Source: Desulfobulbaceae bacterium UBA2775
Lineage (GTDB): Bacteria; Desulfobacterota; Desulfobulbia; Desulfobulbales; Desulfocapsaceae
Direction of reading: 5' to 3'
Length of the DNA stretch: 11,530 nucleotides
Assembly: GCA_002352445.1 (NCBI GenBank)
Contig: DEIL01000104.1
Span: 1-11,530 of the forward strand
Under the pieces are notes generated by a model. It was not told where the DNA came from, did not search any database, and saw only the letters and a program-made list of their open reading frames with translations. Shown one piece after another: positions 1 to 5,692 of the stretch. The stretch's first letter is position 1; the number at the start of each line of letters is the position of its first letter. Both the position numbers and the translations under genes were made by a program.

Positions 1-488
1 GTAGACGCGATGGTGTCAATGTCATCATTGTCGCCAATCTCTACACATTTCTGCAAAATAATCGGTCCTTCATCGTAGTTTTCATCTGCAAAATGAACCG
101 TACAGCCGCTTACAGTGCACCCTCGTGCTTTGACCGCCCTGTGAACAACATTTCCGTAAAAACCGTCTCCACAGAAAGAAGGGATCAATGATGGATGGAT
201 ATTAATTACCGAACGCTCAAGTCCAGCAGGAGGAATGTATAGTTTGAGGTAACCGGCCAGGCAGATAATATCAATATCATATTTTTCCAGTATCGCGTTT
301 GTCTTCTCACTATCCGCCGCATGAAAAGCAGGATAGCCGTATTTTTCAGCTTTCGTCAGTCCCAGCACATCTTTCACATTTGAAATCACCACCTGAATCT
401 CTCCAGCAAGGGTTCCTTGCTGAATTCCCTCATGGAAATTATCAAGAGTGCGCCCGCTTCCTGAAAGTAAAACTGCCATTTTTAGCAT
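1..488 (-). CDS. purN: Phosphoribosylglycinamide formyltransferase PurN (3' part beyond window)
   Basis: Transfers a formyl group from 10-formyl-THF to GAR in de novo purine synthesis (cytosol). I read it by translating the reverse strand from ATG at 488-486. The first 162 codons are present and the gene continues past position 1. The N-terminus MLKMAVLLSGSGRTLDNF is the PurN phosphate-binding loop. Further on, INIHPSLIPSFCGDGFYG holds the catalytic Asn and His (family NIHPS motif), and TVHFADENYDEGPIILQ carries the catalytic Asp of the D-x-GP motif. The 'CGDGFYG' wording differs from E. coli PurN and fits a subfamily I remember from Desulfobacterota and planctomycetes. A GGAG Shine-Dalgarno lies about 7 nt upstream. 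The start is 2 bp after the IMP cyclohydrolase stop, so the two are almost certainly co-transcribed. A second Met, three codons in, is less likely as the start. Confidence 0.9.
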   Translation of the reverse strand, partial: MLKMAVLLSGSGRTLDNFHEGIQQGTLAGEIQVVISNVKDVLGLTKAEKYGYPAFHAADSEKTNAILEKYDIDIICLAGYLKLYIPPAGLERSVINIHPSLIPSFCGDGFYGNVVHRAVKARGCTVSGCTVHFADENYDEGPIILQKCVEIGDNDDIDTIAS

Positions 489-490
489 GA

Positions 491-1114
491 TTATTCTCCG
501 GAGAAAAAACTATTGTTGTCAACATCCACTTTATCAAGCCATTTTGAAATTGCGGTATCATACCTTGATGTAAGGGCAAACACCTTCGCCGCCAGTCTGA
601 ACCTGGTATTCAAACTGGTATTGCCTGTCTCCTTCACCTCTTTTAATACCTGGGGATAATCAGCAGGATCAACAATCACTGTCACATCATTAAAGTTTTT
701 TGCCGCTGCCCGCAGCATCGTCGGGCCGCCTATATCAATATTTTCGATGGCATTGGCAAGTGTACAACCGGGATCGGCAACTGTTTTCTCAAATTCATAA
801 AGGTTTACAGCTATCAGGTCGATATCTTGCAAACCATGTTCAGCACATTGTTTGCGGTGGTCTTCATTTTCCCTCTGGTTGAGGATGCCGCCGTGCACTT
901 TAGGATGCAGGGTCTTCACCCGGCCATCTAGCATTTCAGGAAAACCGGTGAATTCTGAAACGTCCATTACAGTCAAACCGGCCTCTCTCAGTTTTTTTGC
1001 GGTTCCACCGGTGGAAAGCAGCTCAATATCAAGATTTGCCAACTCAGTGGCAAAACCCTCAATACCGGATTTGTCAGTAAGGCTTAGTAATGCTCTTGTT
1101 ATTTTCTTCATCAT
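491..1114 (-). CDS. purH: Stand-alone IMP cyclohydrolase (PurH N-terminal domain only)
   Basis: Closes FAICAR to IMP, the last step of purine synthesis. The 207-aa protein covers only the MGS-like IMPCH domain of PurH. Visible hallmarks are SLTDKSG near residue 12, LLSTGGTAKKLREAG (about 33-47), GRVKTLHPKVHGGIL (about 64-78) with the conserved Lys and His, and NIDIGGPTMLRAAAKN (about 125-140). Bifunctional PurH is about 520 aa. Here a TAA ends the frame right after the IMPCH domain and purN begins 2 bp later, so the AICAR formyltransferase domain is absent rather than frameshifted. Two adjacent Met codons open the gene. A GGAG lies 3 nt from the first and 6 nt from the second, so the true start may be 1111. 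The AICAR transformylase must be encoded elsewhere. The gene lies 9 bp downstream of hslR. Confidence 0.92.
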   Translation of the reverse strand: MMKKITRALLSLTDKSGIEGFATELANLDIELLSTGGTAKKLREAGLTVMDVSEFTGFPEMLDGRVKTLHPKVHGGILNQRENEDHRKQCAEHGLQDIDLIAVNLYEFEKTVADPGCTLANAIENIDIGGPTMLRAAAKNFNDVTVIVDPADYPQVLKEVKETGNTSLNTRFRLAAKVFALTSRYDTAISKWLDKVDVDNNSFFSGE

Positions 1115-1123
1115 AATCTCCAG

Positions 1124-1516
1124 TTAGTCTTTTCTGACAAACTCTTTTATTTTGCGGCGATCACGCTTGTTGGGCTTTTTCGCAGGTGCGGAATGACTCA
1201 CATTAAACATTCTTCGCAGCTCTCTATTTTCTTCTCTGGCAAGAATGGACTCTTCATATTCATCATAAAGCAATTGAGCCTCCACAGCCGGTCTTCTATA
1301 TAGAGAAAGTCCCATTACTTTAATCTTAAACTCCACATTTCCCCGGGATACGAGCAAATCATCACCCACATTCACAGCACGGGCCGCTTTGACACGGCTG
1401 CCATTTAAATGCACTTTGCCACCGTTTACTGCCTGTGCCGCCCGCGAACGTGTCTTAAAAAATCTGGCAGCCCATAGCCATTTATCCAAACGGACTTTTT
1501 CTTTTGTCTCTTTCAT
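1124..1516 (-). CDS. hslR: HslR/Hsp15-like S4-domain RNA-binding protein
   Basis: Hsp15 binds stalled 50S subunits that carry peptidyl-tRNA; this homologue probably has a similar ribosome-rescue or RNA-binding role. The S4 domain starts at VRLDKWLWAARFFKTRSRAAQAV and continues through GKVHLNGSRVKAARAVNVGD. A basic, charged tail (KKPNKRDRRKIKEFVRKD) closes the protein, as in the family. The frame extends upstream to an ATG at 1558, but those 14 extra codons (start MTENLYNGVFTSSS) lie entirely inside repeat element A. The family normally begins just before 'VRLDKWLW', so I place the start at 1516 (MKETKEKVRLDKW, 130 aa). Neither start has a good Shine-Dalgarno: the only candidate, ACGAG, is itself part of the repeat element. 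First gene of the hslR - IMP cyclohydrolase - purN operon. Confidence 0.85.
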   Translation of the reverse strand: MKETKEKVRLDKWLWAARFFKTRSRAAQAVNGGKVHLNGSRVKAARAVNVGDDLLVSRGNVEFKIKVMGLSLYRRPAVEAQLLYDEYEESILAREENRELRRMFNVSHSAPAKKPNKRDRRKIKEFVRKD

Positions 1517-1667
1517 TGATGAACTCGTAAAAACTCCATTGTACAAGTTTTCCGTCATTCCCGCGCAGGCGGGAGATAGCGTAGACTTCGATCTAGTTAT
1601 TTCAACACGTTCTGGATTCCCGCCTGCGCGGGAGTGACGGACTGGTGGATTTTTTACGACGCCATCT
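1517..1667. repeat. MITE-like inverted-repeat element A (about 151 bp)
   Basis: The left end reads TGATGAACTCGTAAAAAC and the right end, reverse-complemented, GATGGCGTCGTAAAAAA; the same two ends bound elements B and C. Inside are two inverted copies of a GC-rich block. CCGTCATTCCCGCGCAGG starts at 1552 and its complement ends at 1640, separated by about 42 bp. Each copy also contains its own small hairpin (CCCGC-GCAG-GCGGG). Transcripts could fold into one long stem or two short ones. The left edge abuts the hslR start codon. No coding content and no target-site duplication can be seen. Confidence 0.8.
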
Positions 1668-1752
1668 TCATTGTAAAATTGTGAAAACGAATATCAGAAA
1701 ATTTTTTCAAATATCTGCTATCTCAAAATACACATTTTTTTTTATAAACGCA

Positions 1753-1761
1753 TGATATATT
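1753..1761 (+). promoter_or_regulatory. Possible extended -10 promoter for folE2
   Basis: TGATATATT matches the extended -10 pattern (TGnTATAAT with one mismatch). I see no convincing -35 hexamer 17 bp upstream. If it is used, the folE2 message would have a leader of roughly 160 nt that includes both hairpins described below. The surrounding DNA is AT-rich, so chance matches are likely. Confidence 0.25.
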
Positions 1762-1781
1762 AAATCCCTGTAAAGGTATCC

Positions 1782-1894
1782 TGCCAAAAGAGTATTGTCG
1801 AATCTTGGCAAAAAGAGTAAGTAGTGTGCGTTGCTATAAGTTCTTTTTTTCTGGAGAAACATCCTCTCACCGCATGAAAAAAGTGGTGGCTGAG
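1782..1894 (+). promoter_or_regulatory. Candidate structured 5' leader of folE2
   Basis: Two inverted repeats lie in the folE2 leader. TGCCAA (1782-1787) pairs with TTGGCA (1805-1810). CACCGC (1868-1873) pairs with GTGGTG (1883-1888) through one G:T pair, with an outer CTC/GAG pair at 1864-1866 and 1892-1894. A 9-bp direct repeat AAAAGAGTA occurs at 1786-1794 and 1811-1819. The second hairpin ends about 34 nt before the folE2 ATG. It does not match a riboswitch class I can recall, including the THF and preQ1 types. The whole stretch 1668-1916 has no other gene I can support. Confidence 0.3.
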
Positions 1895-1928
1895 CAATTA
1901 ACCAACATCTTTTTTATTGAGCAAAATA

Positions 1929-2666
1929 ATGCACATCCAGACGGTCGGTCTAAAAGATATTAAAACACCCGTACGCGTTAAAGAAAAAAGCGGGCAGCTT
2001 CAAAACACCATTGCAACAATCTCTATGCAGGCCAGACTTGCAGACGGTCATACTGATAACTGTGTAGAAACGTTTATATCTATACTCAACAACTCGCTGG
2101 AGGAAATCTCTGTTACCAGCTTTTCTTCCATCCTTTCCAAAGTCAAAGAGGAGCTACAGGCGAAAAGTGTCCGACTGGAGATGTCATTTCCCTATTTCAT
2201 CAACAAAAAAGCCCCGATCAGTAACACCCATAGCCTGATGGAGTATAGTTGCACCTTTTCCGGAGGAATCGGCAGCGATGAAAAATTTATCCTCTCTGTT
2301 TGTGTGCCGGTTACAACCCTTTGTCCCTGTTCAAAAGAAATCAGTGCGGGTGGTGCCCATAACCAGCGTGCTGAGGTGACACTCAATGTTAAATTTAATA
2401 ATTTTATCTGGGTTGAAGATCTGATTTCAATGGTTGAAGAATCCGCATCATGCGAACTCTACGCTCTTCTAAAACGCCCGGACGAAAAATATGTGACGGA
2501 AAAGGCTTTTAACAATCCCATGTTTGTGGAAGATGTAGTCCGCAAAGTTGCCGTACTGGCACTTGAAAACCCTGATATCACCTGGTTTTCAGCAAGTGTG
2601 GAGAGCTTCGAGTCAATACATAAGCATAGTGCGTACGCATATGTTGACAGTGACGAAGTGCGATAA
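1929..2666 (+). CDS. folE2: GTP cyclohydrolase FolE2 (type IB)
   Basis: Converts GTP to 7,8-dihydroneopterin triphosphate, the first step to folate and to queuosine-type 7-deazapurines. The N-terminal IQTVGLKDIKTPVRV aligns with the family's 'IDKVGVKGLRYPIRV' opening. Near residue 130 comes VTTLCPCSKEIS, followed by GGAHNQRAEV. The first Cys of LCPC and the His of GAHNQR are 12 residues apart, the spacing of metal-binding Cys147 and His159 in the Neisseria enzyme. The C-terminal SVESFESIHKHSAYAYV is also family-like. Length (245 aa) is at the short end of normal. The frame also permits a TTG start at 1917 (four extra residues, SD-less); I prefer the ATG at 1929, which has a weak GAG 7 nt upstream. 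FolE2 works without the strict zinc need of FolE, and in many bacteria it is under Zur, but I see no Zur palindrome here. Monocistronic, convergent with the next operon. Confidence 0.93.
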   Translation: MHIQTVGLKDIKTPVRVKEKSGQLQNTIATISMQARLADGHTDNCVETFISILNNSLEEISVTSFSSILSKVKEELQAKSVRLEMSFPYFINKKAPISNTHSLMEYSCTFSGGIGSDEKFILSVCVPVTTLCPCSKEISAGGAHNQRAEVTLNVKFNNFIWVEDLISMVEESASCELYALLKRPDEKYVTEKAFNNPMFVEDVVRKVAVLALENPDITWFSASVESFESIHKHSAYAYVDSDEVR

Positions 2667-2691
2667 GGTTACTATCATGAGAAACTACTAA

Positions 2692-2712
2692 TCCGAATAA
2701 ATCGGAACTTTT
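2692..2712 (+). terminator. Weak possible terminator after folE2
   Basis: TCCGA-ATAAA-TCGGA forms a 5-bp hairpin (2692-2706) followed by ACTTTT, 26 bp after the folE2 stop. The stem is short and the T-run has only four bases, so a Rho-independent function is doubtful. It is the only terminator-like structure between the convergent genes. Confidence 0.25.
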
Positions 2713-2785
2713 AGAATGCTTGGATAAGTACCTCGGTGGTGAATACAACCACATAATTTCAATATACATTCCTCAGTTTCTTGTT

Positions 2786-2819
2786 TTTTATGACAGAAGT
2801 TCTAGAGTAAGGTACTAAA
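2786..2819. repeat. 31-bp motif repeat, copy 1
   Basis: TGACAGAAGTTCTAGAGTAA followed by GGTACTAAA matches a second copy at 5645-5675 at 27 of 31 positions, and both copies are preceded by a T-run. The motif overlaps the stop codon and last few codons of the small coiled-coil gene on the minus strand. Both copies lie in the same orientation. Confidence 0.6.
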
Positions 2820-3014
2820 CTTTTTTCTAAAGGAACCTGACTCCTTTCTTCCATCAAGCATTTTACGCAGCATCTGCAGTTCTTTCCCGGCAATTCTCAG
2901 CTCATCCTGCAAGGACTCCTGTTCTTTATAGTCCGCTTTATCGATCTCTTTTTGAATCCTATCTACTTTTTGCTGGGCACGATAGAGTTCAACAGCAAGC
3001 AATCTTATAGACAT
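2802..3014 (-). CDS. Small charged coiled-coil protein, unknown function
   Basis: A 70-aa protein I cannot assign to a named family. From about residue 8 to 56 it is a continuous charged helix (LYRAQQKVDRIQKEIDKADY, then EQESLQDELRIAGKELQMLRK) with heptad-like spacing, typical of a coiled coil. It has no Cys, signal peptide or membrane segment. An excellent Shine-Dalgarno, GAGGAGG, sits 5 nt before the ATG, which argues strongly that the gene is real. It lies 37 bp downstream of the darP-like gene and is probably the last gene of the gpmI operon. The last residues (FSTLL, then TAG) are encoded inside the 31-bp repeat, so the native C-terminus may have been altered by that repeat. Confidence 0.75.
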   Translation of the reverse strand: MSIRLLAVELYRAQQKVDRIQKEIDKADYKEQESLQDELRIAGKELQMLRKMLDGRKESGSFRKKFSTLL

Positions 3015-3051
3015 TCATACCTCCTCTTCACACTGTCCTGCAATTTAAAAG

Positions 3052-3597
3052 TCAAATCATTCTCTGTTGAAATTCCTCTTTTTCAACAGCTGCTTTGAGT
3101 ATTCTAAAAATCTCACGATAATGGGTATGAATACGCGTCCTGGTATATTGAAATACAGACTTTCTCAAATCACCCTCGTCAAGCGGGTATCTCTTCACAA
3201 CTGCATCAATTTCCTCTCCGTCCCAGTCCGGTTCCCACTCGGTCCCATTCTGCAGACAGTGCTGGTGATCGTCAAGCGCTTCATTGATGATCACATCACG
3301 CAGCCTTTCCGCTTCGCTGTGTAACCTGTTGCTCTTCAGCCTGGATCCTTTTTTTTCTGCCAGATAGTCTAAGATTTCATCCATAGAACCTTGCCGCATC
3401 ACCTTTGCAACATATTTTATCTGTCTTTTTCTTGACCCGCCTTTCAAGACTCTACATTTTATAACCTGATCTTTTACATCCTGGCTGCCCGGAAAATTTT
3501 TAAGGTCTTTGTCTGATAGAAGCGCAATCTGTTCTGCGGCTTCCTCTTCCTGCTTGAAGATTCTCTTTCTGGCAGATTTACTCATTCGTTCAGTCAT
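3052..3597 (-). CDS. darP: DarP/YjgA-like ribosome-associated protein (DUF615)
   Basis: DarP (YjgA) associates with late 50S assembly intermediates in E. coli. This 181-aa protein has the family's layout: a charged N-terminal helix (MSKSARKRIFKQEEEAAEQI), then GGSRKRQIKYVAKVMRQ near residues 53-69, which corresponds to E. coli 'EGRRRQLQLIGKMLRQ'. Next come LHSEAERLRDVII (about 92-104) and a helical C-terminus (YTRTRIHTHYREIFRILKAA) matching the family's 'ARQIFQYLRELA' end. Length is normal (E. coli 183 aa). The segment around residues 110-128, with HCLQNGTEWEPDWDGEE, is acidic and less familiar. Two in-frame Met codons (3597 and 3585) are possible starts; neither has a strong Shine-Dalgarno. 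It starts 13 bp after the gpmI stop, so translation is probably coupled to gpmI. Confidence 0.75.
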   Translation of the reverse strand: MTERMSKSARKRIFKQEEEAAEQIALLSDKDLKNFPGSQDVKDQVIKCRVLKGGSRKRQIKYVAKVMRQGSMDEILDYLAEKKGSRLKSNRLHSEAERLRDVIINEALDDHQHCLQNGTEWEPDWDGEEIDAVVKRYPLDEGDLRKSVFQYTRTRIHTHYREIFRILKAAVEKEEFQQRMI

Positions 3598-3610
3598 ATT
3601 ATTCTACTTT

Positions 3611-5233
3611 TTAAATTTTCAGGAGAGTCGGTTCATATTCCTCCGGCTGTTGATAGCCAAGAATCGTACATATGGTTGCGGCAAAGTTTGCCAGTCCCGG
3701 CTGCTTTACATCCGTCAATACAAAACTGTTTGATCCGCTGAAGTCCTTCACAATAAAAGGAACCGGATTCAGGGTATGCGCCACCATCGGAATAATCCTG
3801 CCGTCCTTTTCCTTCCACATGCAATCCGCATTGCCATGATCAGCGGTAATAACTGCAACACCCCTTGCGTCTCTTATGGCGTCCAGCAATCGTTTGAGAC
3901 AGAGATCAACGGTTTCAACAGCAATTCGTATTGAAGCAGGAAAACCGGTATGCCCTACCATATCGCCATTAGCAAAGTTCAAACGAATAAACTTATATTC
4001 GCCACTCTGGATAGCTTCAATTACTTTATCTGTAATTTCTGCAGCCTTCATCCAGGGACGCTGATCAAAAGTAACCTTATCAGATGGAACTTCTACATAT
4101 TTTTCAAGTTCCCGGTCAATATATCCTGACTTGTTACCGTTCCAGAAATAGGTCACATGACCATATTTCTGCGTCTCGGAAATAGCATAAGAGGTAACCT
4201 CCGCTGCACAAAGGTATTGACCAAGGGTATTATCTATTGCAGGAGGATCCACCAGGTAGTGTCCAGGTATCTTTTCATCTCCGTCATACTGCATGATACC
4301 GGCATAAAATACTTCAGGAAACCTGACCCTGTCAAATTCTGCAAAATTATCGTCCTCAAAAGCACGGGAAATTTCAATTGCCCGGTCTCCACGGAAATTA
4401 AACAGGATTACCGTATCTCCATCTTCAATTGTGCCCACCGGGCTACCATTTTCGACAACCACAAAACTGTCCATATACTGATCCATTATTTCAGAATCTT
4501 CAGCATAATAGGTTTCAATTGCAACGGAGGCGGAATCAAAATGACGTCCCTCTCCAAGCACATGTGCCTTCCAGCCTTTTTCAACTACATCCCAGTTGGC
4601 ATTATAACGATCCATCGTGGTAACCATCCGTCCACCGCCTGAACCTATTCGATAATCACTGCCCCCTGCTGAAAGCTGCTCCAGTTTCTGCTCCAGTGGA
4701 CGAATATATTTCAGTGCACTTTTGGGATCCACATCACGACCATCAAGCAGAGCATGCACCCTTACCCTGCTGAATGATTCAACAGAACACCGCTCAAGCA
4801 GACCATACAGCTGGTTTATATGGCTATGTACATTGCCGTCTGATACCAGACCTATGAAATGAACTGTTCCACCATTTTGTGCACTTTTTATCACACCGGC
4901 CCAGCCACTTCCTGAAAACGCGGAACCGGACGCTATTGCTTCATTTACCAGTTGAGCTCCCTGGTGAAAAATCCTTCCACCCCCCAACGCATTATGGCCA
5001 ACCTCGGAATTTCCCATATCCTTTTCCGACGGCAAGCCGACAGCACTGCCATGGGCCTTGAGTGTTGTCATTAAGGGTTCGGCAAACAACAGGTCAAGTG
5101 TCGGGCTGTTTGCCATATAAACGCCATCACTTTCATCTCCGGGCCCTATGCCGACACCATCCATAATAACTGCGACTACAGGGCCTGGGAACTGTTTATA
5201 TCCGGAAAGAGGTGTCAGGGTTTGTGTGGTCAT
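3611..5233 (-). CDS. gpmI: 2,3-bisphosphoglycerate-independent phosphoglycerate mutase GpmI
   Basis: Interconverts 3- and 2-phosphoglycerate in glycolysis and gluconeogenesis with two metal ions (Mn) and a phosphoserine intermediate. The metal-binding Asp is in VIMDGVGIG (about residue 25) and the catalytic Ser in DMGNSEVGHNALG (Ser76). Substrate-binding DGRD follows at 164-167 and RYNANWD near 209-215. Metal-binding NGDMVGHTG (422-430), TADHGNAD (463-470) and the His of MVAHTLNPVPF (His486) complete the alkaline-phosphatase-fold site. The protein has 540 aa against about 514 in E. coli, from a longer N-terminus and small insertions. A clear AGAGGA Shine-Dalgarno lies 7 nt before the ATG. It leads an operon with the darP-like and small coiled-coil genes. 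Element B lies 29 bp upstream of its start. Confidence 0.97.
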   Translation of the reverse strand: MTTQTLTPLSGYKQFPGPVVAVIMDGVGIGPGDESDGVYMANSPTLDLLFAEPLMTTLKAHGSAVGLPSEKDMGNSEVGHNALGGGRIFHQGAQLVNEAIASGSAFSGSGWAGVIKSAQNGGTVHFIGLVSDGNVHSHINQLYGLLERCSVESFSRVRVHALLDGRDVDPKSALKYIRPLEQKLEQLSAGGSDYRIGSGGGRMVTTMDRYNANWDVVEKGWKAHVLGEGRHFDSASVAIETYYAEDSEIMDQYMDSFVVVENGSPVGTIEDGDTVILFNFRGDRAIEISRAFEDDNFAEFDRVRFPEVFYAGIMQYDGDEKIPGHYLVDPPAIDNTLGQYLCAAEVTSYAISETQKYGHVTYFWNGNKSGYIDRELEKYVEVPSDKVTFDQRPWMKAAEITDKVIEAIQSGEYKFIRLNFANGDMVGHTGFPASIRIAVETVDLCLKRLLDAIRDARGVAVITADHGNADCMWKEKDGRIIPMVAHTLNPVPFIVKDFSGSNSFVLTDVKQPGLANFAATICTILGYQQPEEYEPTLLKI

Positions 5234-5262
5234 ATTTTTTCCTCTTGAACAATACTAAAGAT

Positions 5263-5354
5263 TGATGGTCTCGTAAAAACCCAAATATTTCGCCATTCCG
5301 TCATTCCCGCGCAGGCGGGAATGACGGAGCAGGGAGCTTTTTACGACGCCATCA
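5263..5354. repeat. MITE-like inverted-repeat element B (92 bp)
   Basis: The left end is TGATGGTCTCGTAAAAACCC and the right end, reverse-complemented, TGATGGCGTCGTAAAAAGC, giving near-perfect terminal inverted repeats. The centre, 5298-5327, is a perfect hairpin: a 13-bp stem opening CCGTCATTCCCGC, with a GCAG loop. It is the single-hairpin version of element A. It separates gpmI from any promoter further upstream, so a gpmI transcript starting beyond it would carry the hairpin in its 5' UTR. Confidence 0.8.
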
Positions 5355-5357
5355 AAA

Positions 5358-5366
5358 TTTATATCA
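5358..5366 (-). promoter_or_regulatory. Possible extended -10 promoter for gpmI
   Basis: On the minus strand, TGATATAAA fits the extended -10 pattern with one mismatch, and a TTGCTG lies upstream with a short 14-bp spacer. It is immediately outside element B, so transcription would start inside the element's end and run about 120 nt to the gpmI ATG. Support is from pattern only. Confidence 0.25.
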
Positions 5367-5396
5367 GTATTTTTTATCAGCAAACCGCTTTAATTT

Positions 5397-5405
5397 TGCT
5401 ATATT
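5397..5405 (+). promoter_or_regulatory. Possible extended -10 promoter for the Mo/W-cofactor operon
   Basis: TGCTATATT on the plus strand fits an extended -10 box with one mismatch; no good -35 is present. It would be back-to-back with the gpmI candidate and would leave a leader of about 280 nt containing the half-element end and the CACAGAG palindrome. Support is from pattern only. Confidence 0.22.
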
Positions 5406-5474
5406 GGGCCTTGTACCTTAAGATGATAACTTGAGATGAAGTTTCACTGTTGCAATTTTAAAAAGATTAACTGA

Positions 5475-5493
5475 TGATGGCGTTGTAAAAAAC
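5475..5493 (+). repeat. Solitary copy of the element end (half-element D)
   Basis: TGATGGCGTTGTAAAAAAC matches the GATGGCGTCG end of elements A, B and C with one substitution in the first 17 bases. It is followed by a GC-rich GTGGGCGACACCCGC with a small GGG/CCC hairpin. I find no clear partner end downstream, so this looks like a decayed or interrupted copy. The CACAGAG palindrome beginning at 5535 may have inserted into it. Confidence 0.55.
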
Positions 5494-5534
5494 AAAGTGG
5501 GCGACACCCGCAACCCAAAAGGTACATTATCTCA

Positions 5535-5608
5535 CCACAGAGTTCACAGAGAGCACAGAGAAAAAGCATTTCTTTTTCTCTCCTCTGTGTTCTCTGTGAA
5601 CTCTGTGG
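5535..5608. repeat. 74-bp palindrome with CACAGAG arms
   Basis: The left arm begins CCACAGAGTTCACAGAGAGC and the right arm is its reverse complement, 25 of 26 bases matching, around an A/T-rich centre (AAAAAGCATTTCTTTTTC). Within each arm, CACAGAG-type 8-9-mers recur in tandem (CCACAGAG, TTCACAGAG, GCACAGAG). I remember similar 'CACAGAGTTCACAGAG' intergenic repeats from other bacterial genomes, so this is probably a dispersed repeat family. It could fold into a very stable hairpin and end or attenuate transcription toward the operon at 5693. Confidence 0.8.
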
Positions 5609-5642
5609 TTTAAACTCTGGAAGTCTACACTTATCTCTTTTT

Positions 5643-5675
5643 TTATAACAGAAATTCAGGAGTAAGGTACTAAAA
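5643..5675. repeat. 31-bp motif repeat, copy 2
   Basis: TAACAGAAATTCAGGAGTAA followed by GGTACTAAA, preceded by a T-run, matches copy 1 near 2789-2819 at 27 of 31 positions. It ends 18 bp before the ATG of the 201-aa gene. Its AGGAG is about 30 nt from that ATG, too far to be its ribosome-binding site. Confidence 0.6.
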
Positions 5676-5692
5676 TATTAGATAGTTATGCC

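Noticed and set aside
299..490. Plus-strand 63-aa open frame
   Set aside because: It lies antisense to the well-supported purN coding region and resembles no known protein.
1517..1667. Element A as an insertion sequence or phage attachment site
   Set aside because: At about 150 bp it is too short for a transposase and codes for nothing; no integrase or tRNA is adjacent.
1753..1928. THF, preQ1 or Moco riboswitch in intergenic leaders
   Set aside because: I compared the folE2 leader with the consensus features I remember for THF and preQ1, and scanned 5234-5692 for a Moco motif; neither fits.
1874..1963. Possible 29-aa leader peptide overlapping the folE2 start
   Set aside because: ATG at 1874 follows a GGAGA by 17 nt, too far, and the peptide (MKKVVAEQLTNIFF...) has no codon run suggesting attenuation.
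4157..4642. Plus-strand 161-aa open frame inside gpmI
   Set aside because: It is fully antisense to conserved gpmI sequence, has no Shine-Dalgarno and no recognisable motif.
5535..5608. CACAGAG palindrome as a CRISPR array or replication origin iterons
   Set aside because: The CACAGAG units are contiguous within two inverted arms, with no spacers and no replication gene nearby; a dispersed palindromic repeat explains it.
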